Both the position numbers and the translations under genes were made by a program. Under the pieces are notes generated by a model, which saw nothing but the letters and a program-made list of their open reading frames with translations, was not told the DNA's origin and did not search any database. From the NCBI RefSeq assembly GCF_003131205.1, contig NZ_QFFY01000001.1, positions 372,001-436,000 of the forward strand: a DNA stretch of 64,000 nt, written 5' to 3'. Below are positions 52,591 through 61,190 of the stretch, in pieces (the first letter of the stretch is position 1; every line of letters begins with the position of its first letter). Source of the DNA: Occallatibacter savannae (GTDB lineage: Bacteria; Acidobacteriota; Terriglobia; Terriglobales; Acidobacteriaceae).

Positions 52591-55029
52591 ATGACTTCCC
52601 TCCTCCAGGACATTCGTTTCGGCATTCGCCAACTCACTAAGATGCCGGGCTTCTCGCTCACGGCAATTGTCTCGCTTGCGCTCGGGATCGGAGCCACCAC
52701 TGCTGTATTCAGCGTTGTCTACGCAATCCTCCTTGATCCGTATCCGTACAAAGATCCAGAGCGAATGGTTCACATGCGGCTGACGATGCCATCTGGCGAG
52801 CTCAACGGCTTCGGCGTCACTGGAACTCAGTGGCAGGAACTCCGTAAGTCTCCAGTCGTTGAAGACTCCTTCATGGAAGACGACTGGAGCCTGACCGTCA
52901 CCGGCGCGGACCTCCCGGAGAATGTGAACGCCGTCTACCTCACTTCGAACGCGTTCAATTTTCTCGGCGTTCCCATGCCCTTAGGCCGCGGACTCCAGCC
53001 CTCCGATGCGATTGATGGCCAGGACCCTGCGCCCGTTGTGGTGCTGTCCCACAAGTTCTGGACGCGCCACTACGCCGCAGACTCCTCGGTGATCGGCAAA
53101 ACCATTCAGCTCATGCGAAAGAACTACACCATCGTGGGCGTATCTAGCTCGAGATTCACCTGGGGCGATGCCGACGTATACCTTCCTCTCAAAGTCACCG
53201 GTGATCAGGTCAAGGGCTATTACGCGGGTGTGCGGCTCAAGCCCGGGATTACGCACAGCCAGGCCGACTCGGCTCTGGAGCCGCTGATCAAGCAGTTCGC
53301 GAAAGAGAACCCCAAGCACTTCCCTCCAAATTTCATGCACCTGCATGTCGTCGGACTGAATGAAGACTTTGTAAAACAGCTCGGAGGAACCCTTTACCTG
53401 CTTTTCGGCGCAGTCGCATTACTGCTGCTGATCGGCTGTGGCAACGTCTCAATTCTGTTGTTGGCTCGAGCCACAGCGCGCCAGCACGAATTTGCACTTC
53501 GCTCAGCAATCGGAGCTAGCAGTAGACGTATCATCGCCCAACTGCTCACGGAGGCCCTGCTCCTGTCCGTCACAGGTGCTTTGTTGGGATTGGCTCTCGC
53601 TTACAAAACTGTCGATCTGATCGTCGCGAATCTACCCGAGTTCTCCTTCCCTCATGAAGCCGCGATCCACGTCAATCTCCCGGTCTTGGTGTTCTGCGTC
53701 ATCGTCGCCGTCAGTACAGGCGTCCTCTTCGGGCTCTGGCCTGCTCTGCAGCTTTCACACCCTGAAGTCAGCCAGATCATGAAGGCGAACACGCGCAAGA
53801 GCACCGGCGATGTGCGCGGACGTAAAGCCCACGCCATCCTTATCGGCGGCCAGATCGCGCTGACTCTTCTCATGATGGCCGGGGCCGGCGCCGCGATCGA
53901 AGGCTTCCTGAAAGTGGCGAACGTAAATCTCGGCTACGATCCGCACAACATCATGTCCGTCGGAATTCCCATCCACGACGGCACTTACGAAACCTGGCCC
54001 AAGCGCGCCGCCTATTTCGAGAAGATGTACGATAAGGTCGCCGCTGTCCCCGGCGTGAAGCTTGCCGCGATCTCAAGCAACGCCACGCCGCCGTCAAACG
54101 GCTTTGACGCGCATCTTCAGGTCGTAGGCAAACCAACCGATGCGGACCAGCCCTTCCGCTTCAATATGGTCAGCAAAGATTACTTCCCCGCTCTTCGCAT
54201 ACCTCTTGCGCAGGGCCGAATCTGGGACGAAGCTGAGACGCATCGAGGCGCACCATTGATGGTCGTCAATCAGACCTTCGCCAAGAGATACTTCCCTGCC
54301 GGGGATGCAATTGGCAAAGCGGTGAAGGTCATGGAACTGAAACCTCAGCCGCCTTATCTGCTCATCGCACCCGGTGCGGAAAACGGATTTCAAATCGTGG
54401 GTATCGTCTCCGACAAACTTGATGACGGTCTGTCAAAGCCGGTTCTGCCGGAAACTTTCGTCCCCTACACGGCAGTGATGGGGATGTACACGCAGATCCT
54501 GGTGCGCTCGGACGTGCCCCCGCTCACCCTGCTCCACGCCGTGCGGGTCGCCGTCAATTCGGTCGATTCTGACCAGCAAACGAACGATGACGTTCGCGAT
54601 CTGGAGCACTGGATTACCCGTCTTCCCGAATACGCGCGCGGACAGTTGGTGGCATGGCTCTTCGGAGCCTTCGCCGCACTCGCGCTGGCGCTTGCATCGG
54701 TCGGACTCTACAGCGTGGTGGCGTATACAGTCGTTCAGCGAACTAACGAATTCGGAATCCGTGTCGCGCTCGGCGCAGAGCGTAGTCATGTACTCGGCCT
54801 TGTCTTCCGGTCAACGGTTGCCAGCGTGGGCGCCGGTATCATCGCCGGAGTTGTCCTCACAGTGACATTGAACAAAGTGATGGCCAGCTGGTCGGCTGAG
54901 AGCGTTCGCGATCCGGGGCTGTTGATCGGGGCGACTCTCACGCTCTCTGTGGTCGCAACTCTGGCGTCCATTCTGCCCGCGTGGCGGGCAGCTCGAGTCA
55001 ATCCCATGGTGGCGATCCGCTATGAATGA
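52591..55029 (+). CDS. ABC transporter permease, two-domain MacB/FtsX type (ADOP-like)
   Basis: 812-residue permease with the acidobacterial duplicated arrangement: an N-terminal helix (TAIVSLALGIGATTAVFSVV) followed by a MacB-type periplasmic domain, three helices forming the first FtsX domain (near 270-380), a second helix-periplasmic unit, and a final FtsX domain (AFAALALALASVGLYSVVAYTV). It ends with the typical LPAWRAARVNPMVAIRYE. ATG 52591 has AAAGGAG about 9 bases upstream. No ATPase gene adjoins, as is usual for this group. Substrate unknown (export or lipoprotein handling are possibilities). Confidence 0.92.
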   Translation: MTSLLQDIRFGIRQLTKMPGFSLTAIVSLALGIGATTAVFSVVYAILLDPYPYKDPERMVHMRLTMPSGELNGFGVTGTQWQELRKSPVVEDSFMEDDWSLTVTGADLPENVNAVYLTSNAFNFLGVPMPLGRGLQPSDAIDGQDPAPVVVLSHKFWTRHYAADSSVIGKTIQLMRKNYTIVGVSSSRFTWGDADVYLPLKVTGDQVKGYYAGVRLKPGITHSQADSALEPLIKQFAKENPKHFPPNFMHLHVVGLNEDFVKQLGGTLYLLFGAVALLLLIGCGNVSILLLARATARQHEFALRSAIGASSRRIIAQLLTEALLLSVTGALLGLALAYKTVDLIVANLPEFSFPHEAAIHVNLPVLVFCVIVAVSTGVLFGLWPALQLSHPEVSQIMKANTRKSTGDVRGRKAHAILIGGQIALTLLMMAGAGAAIEGFLKVANVNLGYDPHNIMSVGIPIHDGTYETWPKRAAYFEKMYDKVAAVPGVKLAAISSNATPPSNGFDAHLQVVGKPTDADQPFRFNMVSKDYFPALRIPLAQGRIWDEAETHRGAPLMVVNQTFAKRYFPAGDAIGKAVKVMELKPQPPYLLIAPGAENGFQIVGIVSDKLDDGLSKPVLPETFVPYTAVMGMYTQILVRSDVPPLTLLHAVRVAVNSVDSDQQTNDDVRDLEHWITRLPEYARGQLVAWLFGAFAALALALASVGLYSVVAYTVVQRTNEFGIRVALGAERSHVLGLVFRSTVASVGAGIIAGVVLTVTLNKVMASWSAESVRDPGLLIGATLTLSVVATLASILPAWRAARVNPMVAIRYE

Positions 55030-55047
55030 TTTTCTTCTCCATTGGAA

Positions 55048-55422
55048 TTAGCGCAGCCCGGTGTGGAGATACGCCAGCAGCGCCGCCATCTGCGCTTCGT
55101 CAAACCGCCCGGCAAACGCAGGCATCATACCCCTGCCCGCGAGTACTACCCGACGAACCTCCGCGTCGTTCGCCGGCACGCCGCTGGGCAGGATCTCGCT
55201 TCTGAACACGCCATGCAGATCGGGCGGGATATTTTTCAAGGCGAGATCATTTTCGTCGTGGCAATGGGCGCACCGTACGTGGTAAAGATGCTTCCCTTCC
55301 AACTGTTGCTTTGTGAGCGGCTGCTCCTTACGGCACCCCGCCCAAGCGATCAGGATCCCAACAGCCGCACAAGTCAGCGCTAGGTGCCGGCCCAACTTGC
55401 CGTACGTGGTCGGTGAAGTCAC
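55048..55422 (-). CDS. cytochrome c lipoprotein, monohaem
   Basis: 124-residue c-type cytochrome. The N-terminal hydrophobic stretch ends in a lipobox-like WAGC, so the protein is probably membrane-anchored on the outer side. Haem site CAHCH at about residue 51; the distal Met ligand is likely in GRGMMPAFAGRF. Fold fits class I cytochromes. GTG start at 55422 lies 6 bases after TAGAAT (minus strand, 55429-55434), so the mRNA may be leaderless. No oxidase gene is next to it. Confidence 0.85.
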   Translation of the reverse strand: MTSPTTYGKLGRHLALTCAAVGILIAWAGCRKEQPLTKQQLEGKHLYHVRCAHCHDENDLALKNIPPDLHGVFRSEILPSGVPANDAEVRRVVLAGRGMMPAFAGRFDEAQMAALLAYLHTGLR

Positions 55423-55428
55423 CTCACA

Positions 55429-55434
55429 ATTCTA
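55429..55434 (-). promoter_or_regulatory. candidate -10 box for cytochrome c gene
   Basis: TAGAAT on the minus strand, 6 bases before the GTG at 55422. It lies in a 42-base divergent gap opposite a similar box for the plus-strand gene. Confidence 0.35.
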
Positions 55435-55452
55435 AGCGTCACTTCCCTTCTG

Positions 55453-55458
55453 TATCCT
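55453..55458 (+). promoter_or_regulatory. candidate -10 box for dehydratase gene
   Basis: TATCCT, 6 bases before the ATG at 55465, with no Shine-Dalgarno sequence in the gap. Probably leaderless if used. Confidence 0.3.
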
Positions 55459-55464
55459 GAATCC

Positions 55465-56436
55465 ATGGAGCTTCCCTCCTTGCAGCGTGTGCGAGAGGCG
55501 CAACAGTCCGTCTACCGGTTCATGCCGCCGACGCCGCAGTATGCCTGGCCGCTCATCAATCAACGGCTCGGCTGCGAGGCGTGGATCAAGCATGAGAACC
55601 ACACTCCGCTCGGAGCTTTCAAAATTCGCGGAACTCTCCTCTACATGGAATCGCTGCGCCGGTCACAGCCCGATCTGAAAGGCGTCGTCGCTGCCACCCG
55701 TGGCAACCACGGCCAGGGTGTTGCAACCGCAGCGCGCATGAACGGCGTGCAATGCATGATCGTCGTACCGCACGGAAACAGCCTTGAAAAAAATCGCGCA
55801 ATGATGGCCCAAGGCGCGGAATTGATCGAGCACGGCCAGGACTTTCAGGAGTCCCTCGAGTTCGCGCAGGCACTTGCAGCAGAACGCGGCTTCGAAATGG
55901 TGCCATCTTTCCACGAGACGCTGGTGCTCGGCACGGCAACCTATGCTCTCGAGTTCTTGGAAGCAGCGCCCCCTCTGGAAGTCGTCTACGTGCCCATCGG
56001 GCTGGGATCATCCATCAGCGGAGTCTCCGCTGCTCGAAACGCACTCGGATTGAAAACCGAGGTCGTCGGCGTAGTCGCCTCTCAATCGCCATCCTACTCG
56101 CTTAGCTTCTCGAGACGGCAAATCCTCGAAGCGCCCGCAGCCACCGAACTCGCAGACGGCCTCGCGTGCCGCAAACCGAACTCCGACGCAATGGAGATCA
56201 TCTGGCAGAACGTCTCTCGCATCATTGAAGTATCCAATGAAGAAATAGCTCAAGCGATGCGCGCTCTCTACTACGACACCCACAACCTCGCCGAGGGCGC
56301 CGCTGCATCCTCCCTGGCTGCCGCAATCCGCGAGTCAGAATCGAATCACGGAAAGCGCATAGGCCTCGTTCTCACCGGAGGCAATGTGGACGCCCGCGTC
56401 TTCACGCGCGTCCTTGCCGGAGAGACCGCAGTATGA
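55465..56436 (+). CDS. serine/threonine dehydratase-like PLP enzyme
   Basis: 323-residue PLP fold-type II enzyme, related to threonine/serine dehydratases but without an ACT domain. PLP lysine is Lys53 (GAFKIRGTL); RGNHGQGVATAA binds the substrate carboxylate. The Gly-rich phosphate loop is altered: IGLGSSISG in place of GGGGLxxG. C-terminal VLTGGNVDARVF ends the domain. It may act on serine, threonine or a hydroxy-amino acid such as threo-3-hydroxyaspartate. The stop overlaps the next gene as ATGA. Confidence 0.85.
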   Translation: MELPSLQRVREAQQSVYRFMPPTPQYAWPLINQRLGCEAWIKHENHTPLGAFKIRGTLLYMESLRRSQPDLKGVVAATRGNHGQGVATAARMNGVQCMIVVPHGNSLEKNRAMMAQGAELIEHGQDFQESLEFAQALAAERGFEMVPSFHETLVLGTATYALEFLEAAPPLEVVYVPIGLGSSISGVSAARNALGLKTEVVGVVASQSPSYSLSFSRRQILEAPAATELADGLACRKPNSDAMEIIWQNVSRIIEVSNEEIAQAMRALYYDTHNLAEGAAASSLAAAIRESESNHGKRIGLVLTGGNVDARVFTRVLAGETAV

Positions 56437-56885
56437 AGCCCCACTTCGACAATCTCACTCCCCTCTCGCATGCCGCTCAGAATCGCTGCTTCGGCTGCGG
56501 AGAAGCCAATGAGCACGGTCTCCAGCTTGAGTTTCTTCTCGCCTCCGATGGCACCGTTGTCTGCCCCGTAAGCATCCCCGACCGCTTTGAAGGCCACCCC
56601 GGGTTCCTCCACGGCGGCATCATTGCGACGCTCCTGGACGAAACCATGAGCAAAGCGGTCCGCGCCCGCGGCCTCACTGCCATGACACGGCACCTCGAAG
56701 TGGACTATCGACGTCCCGTTCCTTCATGCACTCCTATCCGGATGGAAGGGCGTATCGTTCGCGACGAGGGCAGAAAGCACTTCGTCGAAGCCACCATCTT
56801 CGCCTCAGACTCGACTCCACTCGCTCATGGCAAGGGTGTCTTCATCGAGGTTCGTCCAGCCCCTCCGAAATCGCAGCCTATCTGA
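56433..56885 (+). CDS. PaaI/YiiD-like acyl-CoA thioesterase
   Basis: 150-residue hot-dog-fold thioesterase of the PaaI type, which hydrolyses acyl- or aryl-CoA. ATG 56433 overlaps the previous stop, so translation is coupled. The N-terminal CFGCGEANEHGLQL matches the YbgC/PaaI opening, and HPGFLHGGIIATLLDETM carries the conserved HGG and Glu/Asp acid base. RHLEVDYRRPVP is the next hot-dog strand. The pair with a dehydratase suggests a small degradative module, but the pathway is unknown. Confidence 0.88.
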   Translation: MKPHFDNLTPLSHAAQNRCFGCGEANEHGLQLEFLLASDGTVVCPVSIPDRFEGHPGFLHGGIIATLLDETMSKAVRARGLTAMTRHLEVDYRRPVPSCTPIRMEGRIVRDEGRKHFVEATIFASDSTPLAHGKGVFIEVRPAPPKSQPI

Positions 56886-56923
56886 TGTTCCCCTTCCGTT
56901 AAGCGCTGGCATTGTCTAACGTA

Positions 56924-58447
56924 TTATCGGATCATATTGATCGTTTGCTGCGTTACCGTGTCAAACGTTGTAATTGCTTTCGAGTTGGCTTCAAACGCCC
57001 TCTGAGCGATGATCAGCTTTGAAAACTCCGCAGAGATATTTACGTTTGAGCCTTCCAGTGCTCCGCCCTGCATCGTCCCCAGCCCCGAGGTGCCGGAGAT
57101 TCCAATTGTCGCTGGTCCGCTGGCCAGTGTAGTTTCAAACTCGCCGTTCCCTAGAGACTTGAGGCCCTGCAGGTTGACGACATTTCCCAGCGCAAGCTGG
57201 CCTACGTTCAGCTTCTGTCCGTTCTTGAAGGTCGCGGTCACCGTGCCATCCGCTCCAATCGAGAACCCGCGATACGTTCCGCTGGCAAACCCATTTTGCG
57301 ACGTAGATGAGACTGCAGAAGTTTGATCGACCTGCGACAGATTAGCTGATCCGTCCGCACCATACAGTTCCCAAGTCAGATTCATGTTCGATGCACCATC
57401 CGAGAGACCCGAGAAGGTGATCCCCGTGATGTTCGTCGACGGTGTCACAAGGTTCCCATTCGAATCGAAGGTCAACGATCCTGTTGTGGGAGCCGAAGCC
57501 ACCGGATCCTGAACAACGTCACCAGAAGTAGTCAGATTCGTTCCGGTGATTGTCAGTTGTGATCCACTCGTTGTCACGGTCGCTGTGATTCCTGCCGCGT
57601 TTAAGGCACTCTGGAGCGCGGCCGCATAGTTGCCGATCGACTCTCCTGCCTGGACGGCCGGCGCGTTAATCGTGCTCGAGACTCCCGCTCCGTTCAAACC
57701 GGTGACCGTAAGGTTTGTCGTTGGGTCCACCGTTGCCACCGCCGCCCCGCTCGAACCGAAGTTGTAGCTGATGGTGCCGGCCGAGGCGTTCACGGCCGCC
57801 GCGAGTTTGTCCGGCAATGTGATGCTGTATGACCAATTGTTTGTGCCTGTCTTGGTGTACTTCACTGTGGCTTGATAGGAACTGCCCAGAGAATCGTAAA
57901 CCTGCACCGTTCCCGGAAGTGAATCTCCCACCTGTGCTGAAGAGTTGAGCGTTGCAATCATCCCAAGCGTGGAAGTTGCGCTCGGCAGTTCCGTCTCTCC
58001 CACCGGGATGTGAATCGCCGTAAGCGGAGCGGTTGCATCGACCTTTCCGTTGATCGCCGGGAAGCCCATTACGCTAAGACCATCCGCCGTGATCAGATTT
58101 CCATTCTGATCCAGCGAGAAATCGCCCGCCCTCGTAAGCAGCATGTTGCCCCCGTCGCCCACGACAAAGAAACCATTCCCCTGAAGCGCAACATTCGTGT
58201 CAACGCCGGTGGAGTTTGGAGACCCATTCGAAAAATCTGTCTCAATTGAAGCCACCTGGGTCCCCGAACCGCGTTGAATCGGATCGCCAGACCCAGCTTC
58301 CCCGATCTGCTGATAGAACAAATCAGAAAAATTTACTGATTTTGCCTTGTATCCTGTCGTGTTCATGTTCGCAAGGTTGTTTGCGATCGTGTTCAGTGCC
58401 GTCGAATCGGCATTCAATCCAGTGAGCGGTATATAGAAACTCGCCAT
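56924..58447 (-). CDS. flgE: flagellar hook protein
   Basis: Structural protein of the flagellar hook, exported by the flagellar type III system. 507 residues. ATG 58447 has AGGAG 9 bases upstream. The N-terminus (FYIPLTGLNADSTALNTIANNLANMNTTGYK) is the classic rod/hook motif, and the C-terminus (VNISAEFSKLIIAQRAFEANSKAITTFD) matches FlgE/FlgG. The central domain is Ser/Thr/Asn/Gly-rich with beta-type repeats. It is the last gene of the minus-strand operon that begins beyond the window end. Confidence 0.95.
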   Translation of the reverse strand: MASFYIPLTGLNADSTALNTIANNLANMNTTGYKAKSVNFSDLFYQQIGEAGSGDPIQRGSGTQVASIETDFSNGSPNSTGVDTNVALQGNGFFVVGDGGNMLLTRAGDFSLDQNGNLITADGLSVMGFPAINGKVDATAPLTAIHIPVGETELPSATSTLGMIATLNSSAQVGDSLPGTVQVYDSLGSSYQATVKYTKTGTNNWSYSITLPDKLAAAVNASAGTISYNFGSSGAAVATVDPTTNLTVTGLNGAGVSSTINAPAVQAGESIGNYAAALQSALNAAGITATVTTSGSQLTITGTNLTTSGDVVQDPVASAPTTGSLTFDSNGNLVTPSTNITGITFSGLSDGASNMNLTWELYGADGSANLSQVDQTSAVSSTSQNGFASGTYRGFSIGADGTVTATFKNGQKLNVGQLALGNVVNLQGLKSLGNGEFETTLASGPATIGISGTSGLGTMQGGALEGSNVNISAEFSKLIIAQRAFEANSKAITTFDTVTQQTINMIR

Positions 58448-58494
58448 AACGTCATCTCCTAGCGCGCAACTCCGCGCGCTTCTCAGTTCCCGAC

Positions 58495-58959
58495 CTATTC
58501 TGTCAAAGCAGTTGCTACCCGATGAGCAGCAGGGTTGATGCTGCCAATTCCGCTGAGGCTTGATGCCCTTCGATCTGCGTCGAGCCTTGTACTAGCCACC
58601 GCCGTCTTCTCCGCCGGTTCTGTTGATGACAAACCCGGACTTATCGGAGTTTCTTCCTGCACCGAGTTCGTTACGGAAGTCTTAGGTGCCTGGCGCTGAA
58701 GCGTTTCATTGATCGAGATCAGTTGTTCGAGACTGTTCACCTGAACAAGCTGGTTCACATATTGGTTCGGATCGGTGTTTGCAGTCGGATCCTGATTTTT
58801 CATCTCAGTTACCAGCAAGGTCAGGAAATCGTTCGCAGCGATTGCCGTTGAACTCCCACTTGCCGGACTATTCGTTGCACCAGAACTCGTGGTTTGCGAC
58901 CTTGCTAACATCTCTGGCCTTTGATTGCACGGACCTGTGGCGATTGGTGCACCCATCAT
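58495..58959 (-). CDS. flgD: flagellar hook-capping protein
   Basis: Short FlgD, 154 residues, that caps the growing hook and directs FlgE assembly. ATG 58959 has GGAAGGAG about 10 bases upstream. The conserved N-terminal core is present: IAANDFLTLLVTEMKNQDPTANTDPNQYVNQLVQVNSLEQL would be its full extent, and DFLTLLVTEMKNQDP is diagnostic. The C-terminal Fn3/Ig-like domains of long FlgD proteins are missing and only a low-complexity tail remains. Function as a minimal cap is inferred. Confidence 0.92.
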   Translation of the reverse strand: MMGAPIATGPCNQRPEMLARSQTTSSGATNSPASGSSTAIAANDFLTLLVTEMKNQDPTANTDPNQYVNQLVQVNSLEQLISINETLQRQAPKTSVTNSVQEETPISPGLSSTEPAEKTAVASTRLDADRRASSLSGIGSINPAAHRVATALTE

Positions 58960-58993
58960 CTTCTTTTTTCAACTCCTTCCTTTGTATCCACTC

Positions 58994-60610
58994 TCACGCA
59001 ACTAGCGAAATACGCCGGCTGTATTCGTCCTTCCGTACCTCAGAAAGCGAATACTCGTCTGGCTTCGGAATCGAATCTCTAGAGCCGGACTGTGCATGCA
59101 AATCTACTATCGTCACAGTGGGCTCTCTATGATGTTCGTTGCCTTGATGGCTTCCGTTATGACTGGCTTGCCTCTGAGAATCTGCCCCGGAACCCGCTGG
59201 GTACTGGTCAGTCTCAAACGTCGACAACGTCACGGTGCTGACCGGAATCTGATTGTGTCCCAAATAGGCGTTCAGCCCGTCCAGATGTGCGCTCAGGCTG
59301 TGAACTGCTTCGGCGGAAGGTGGTACAACAACGGCGTGCAGGCCTGCGTTGTCGCGCGCCGCACGCACGCTGATCCAACCGAACGAAGGATCCTGGAAGC
59401 CAGCTTCCGCGAAACGTAGTCCAGCATGAGTCCATTGCTCAGGACATCTGGGGGGTACATCAACCACGCGGCTCGAGGGTTCCGGTGCGCCCGAACCATT
59501 TCGCCAGCTCTGTTCCTCCGCACCTGAGATCGCTTTCGCAATCGTTCCCGCGACTGCTGCGGCAGCATGGAACGAGTTCTGGGCAGCTGGCATTACAACG
59601 TCGGCCCCATTCACAGCGCTACTCGGTTCGCTGTTTCCTATGGCGCTCAAGCGCTGATGCCGAGTGCGGCTCGACGATGCGGCCGACAGTACGGCAATCT
59701 TCGAAGAGTTCAATGGCAGAGACCGTGGAATGTTGCAGGCAGGCGATGGTTCTCCCGTGGTGCCGACGCTCTGCTGCCCACTCCTGGAAAACTCACCTTC
59801 CCCTACTCTTAGGATCCGGCTTGGCCCGAAAGAAACACTCGCGGCGATAGCTAAGTTGGCTTCACTCGAATCGCAGGTTTTGCTGTCAAGACCATGAGCC
59901 CCCACCGGGAATGCTGAACTGCGCACTGGCTTTCGCTCTGTCAATGTGCCTGAAATCTCCGAGGTGGCGTGAGCCCCGCAGGAGCGAGCAGCCGTGTCCT
60001 CGCCGCTGACGACATTCTGGGGACCAGAGGTGCGGCAGCCAGCCGATTGCGGTCTGGTCACGTGCTCTACATATGGCATCTGTAAAGTCGGCGAATCGAA
60101 GGACACAACAGCCGCCAAGCCGCTCTCAATTTCTGCCCGCGAAGGGCGCACCGGCCTCTGTTTCGACTCTGTGGTCTTGGGGATTGCGGGTATCACCTTT
60201 TCGCAATGCTTGCTCCTGGCTATCCCGACTTCATCGAGGCGTTTTGAGTCTGCGGGTTCAGCACCGATCTTTCCATCCACCCGTCCACCGTTCGCCGGTG
60301 TAACGCCATTGTCCATAAAGGTAGATGTCGCCTCAGCATCCAGCGTCGGAGTGAGAGGAGGTTCGCTCGATTCCTGCGTGGCGCCAGAATTCAGCGCTGG
60401 ATCACATGCCTCGGTCTGGAGACCTTTGCCATCATTGTTGCCAACGCCGATCTTTGAAATCTCCCGAAGAAGTTGCTGCCAAAAGCCCATCGTCATCTCA
60501 CCGAAAACGATGTGACCGTAGTCGGTCGGCTTTGCTTCTTCTGACCCCTTCGTGGAGAGATCATCTTTCCCATGAATACTGCTTCCGGCAGCACCGATGA
60601 TCTGGATCAT
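58994..60610 (-). CDS. fliK: probable flagellar hook-length control protein
   Basis: 538-residue protein in the FliK position, between fliJ and flgD. Almost all of it is Ser/Ala/Pro/Gly-rich low-complexity sequence without recognisable domains, as in the FliK 'ruler' region. Towards the C-terminus (about 400-470) a compact part occurs: FGWISVRAARDNAGLHAVVV, then LSAHLDGLNAYLGHNQIPVS, which fits the FliK C-terminal domain that switches export specificity. The start at ATG 60610 has no ribosome-binding site. The call depends on position and architecture more than on similarity. Confidence 0.7.
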   Translation of the reverse strand: MIQIIGAAGSSIHGKDDLSTKGSEEAKPTDYGHIVFGEMTMGFWQQLLREISKIGVGNNDGKGLQTEACDPALNSGATQESSEPPLTPTLDAEATSTFMDNGVTPANGGRVDGKIGAEPADSKRLDEVGIARSKHCEKVIPAIPKTTESKQRPVRPSRAEIESGLAAVVSFDSPTLQMPYVEHVTRPQSAGCRTSGPQNVVSGEDTAARSCGAHATSEISGTLTERKPVRSSAFPVGAHGLDSKTCDSSEANLAIAASVSFGPSRILRVGEGEFSRSGQQSVGTTGEPSPACNIPRSLPLNSSKIAVLSAASSSRTRHQRLSAIGNSEPSSAVNGADVVMPAAQNSFHAAAAVAGTIAKAISGAEEQSWRNGSGAPEPSSRVVDVPPRCPEQWTHAGLRFAEAGFQDPSFGWISVRAARDNAGLHAVVVPPSAEAVHSLSAHLDGLNAYLGHNQIPVSTVTLSTFETDQYPAGSGADSQRQASHNGSHQGNEHHREPTVTIVDLHAQSGSRDSIPKPDEYSLSEVRKDEYSRRISLVA

Positions 60611-60725
60611 ACGAGATGCACGAGCAGGAACCGTGCCAGAATGGTGTCGTGTAGATTAGAAAAACATCAGAGCGGGATCTGAAGATCGTTTTGGCACACT
60701 CGCTGCGAAGGATGTCAACGCAACC

Positions 60726-61190
60726 TCAAGCATCTGGCGCGCCCGACGAGGCCAGAGCGAACCGCCGGCGCTCCGCCCTATACCACTCATCGAGTGTCGC
60801 TTGACTCTGGCGTTCACCTCTTTTTGTCTCTTCCTCCAGCACTGAGCTGAGAATAGATTCTGCCTGCCGACGTTCGATTCGCTTTGCGATGAATCGGTCG
60901 CACAACCCATGCACGTGGTACTCCAGATGCGGCTTCTCCGCCATGAGCGCGTCCGCCTTGCGCCGCAATATCGCGACCTCCTCAAGAGCGGTAATCCACG
61001 ACACCGTATCTCCATCGATGCAGCTTTGAACCAGTAGGTCACGCCCCTCCATCTGCCGCTTTCTGAGTAGATGCAGCGCGCTCTCAAGGTCCGCCAGCTG
61101 CTTCTTGCCTGCAGCCAGCAGAGCCGCCTGATACTGCTCTTCCACAAGCCGCAATTCACGAATTCGCCGTAGCTGCCTAGCCCTGCTCAA
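60726..61190 (-). CDS. fliJ: flagellar export chaperone FliJ-like
   Basis: 154-residue, mostly helical, highly charged protein, as expected for FliJ, which forms a coiled coil in the centre of the FliI ring and helps export. TTG start at 61190, overlapping the fliI stop by 14 bases. Heptad-type sequence runs from RIRELRLVEEQYQAALLAAG to ERRQAESILSSVLEEETKR. Sequence conservation of FliJ is low, so identity rests on size, helicity and operon position. An overlapping ORF (60656-61159) in another frame is rejected. Confidence 0.8.
   Translation of the reverse strand: MSRARQLRRIRELRLVEEQYQAALLAAGKKQLADLESALHLLRKRQMEGRDLLVQSCIDGDTVSWITALEEVAILRRKADALMAEKPHLEYHVHGLCDRFIAKRIERRQAESILSSVLEEETKRGERQSQATLDEWYRAERRRFALASSGAPDA

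Noticed and set aside
60656..61159. 167-codon frame overlapping fliJ
   Set aside because: Trp/Arg/Cys-rich product typical of a shadow; the alternative frame gives a proper FliJ-like coiled coil.
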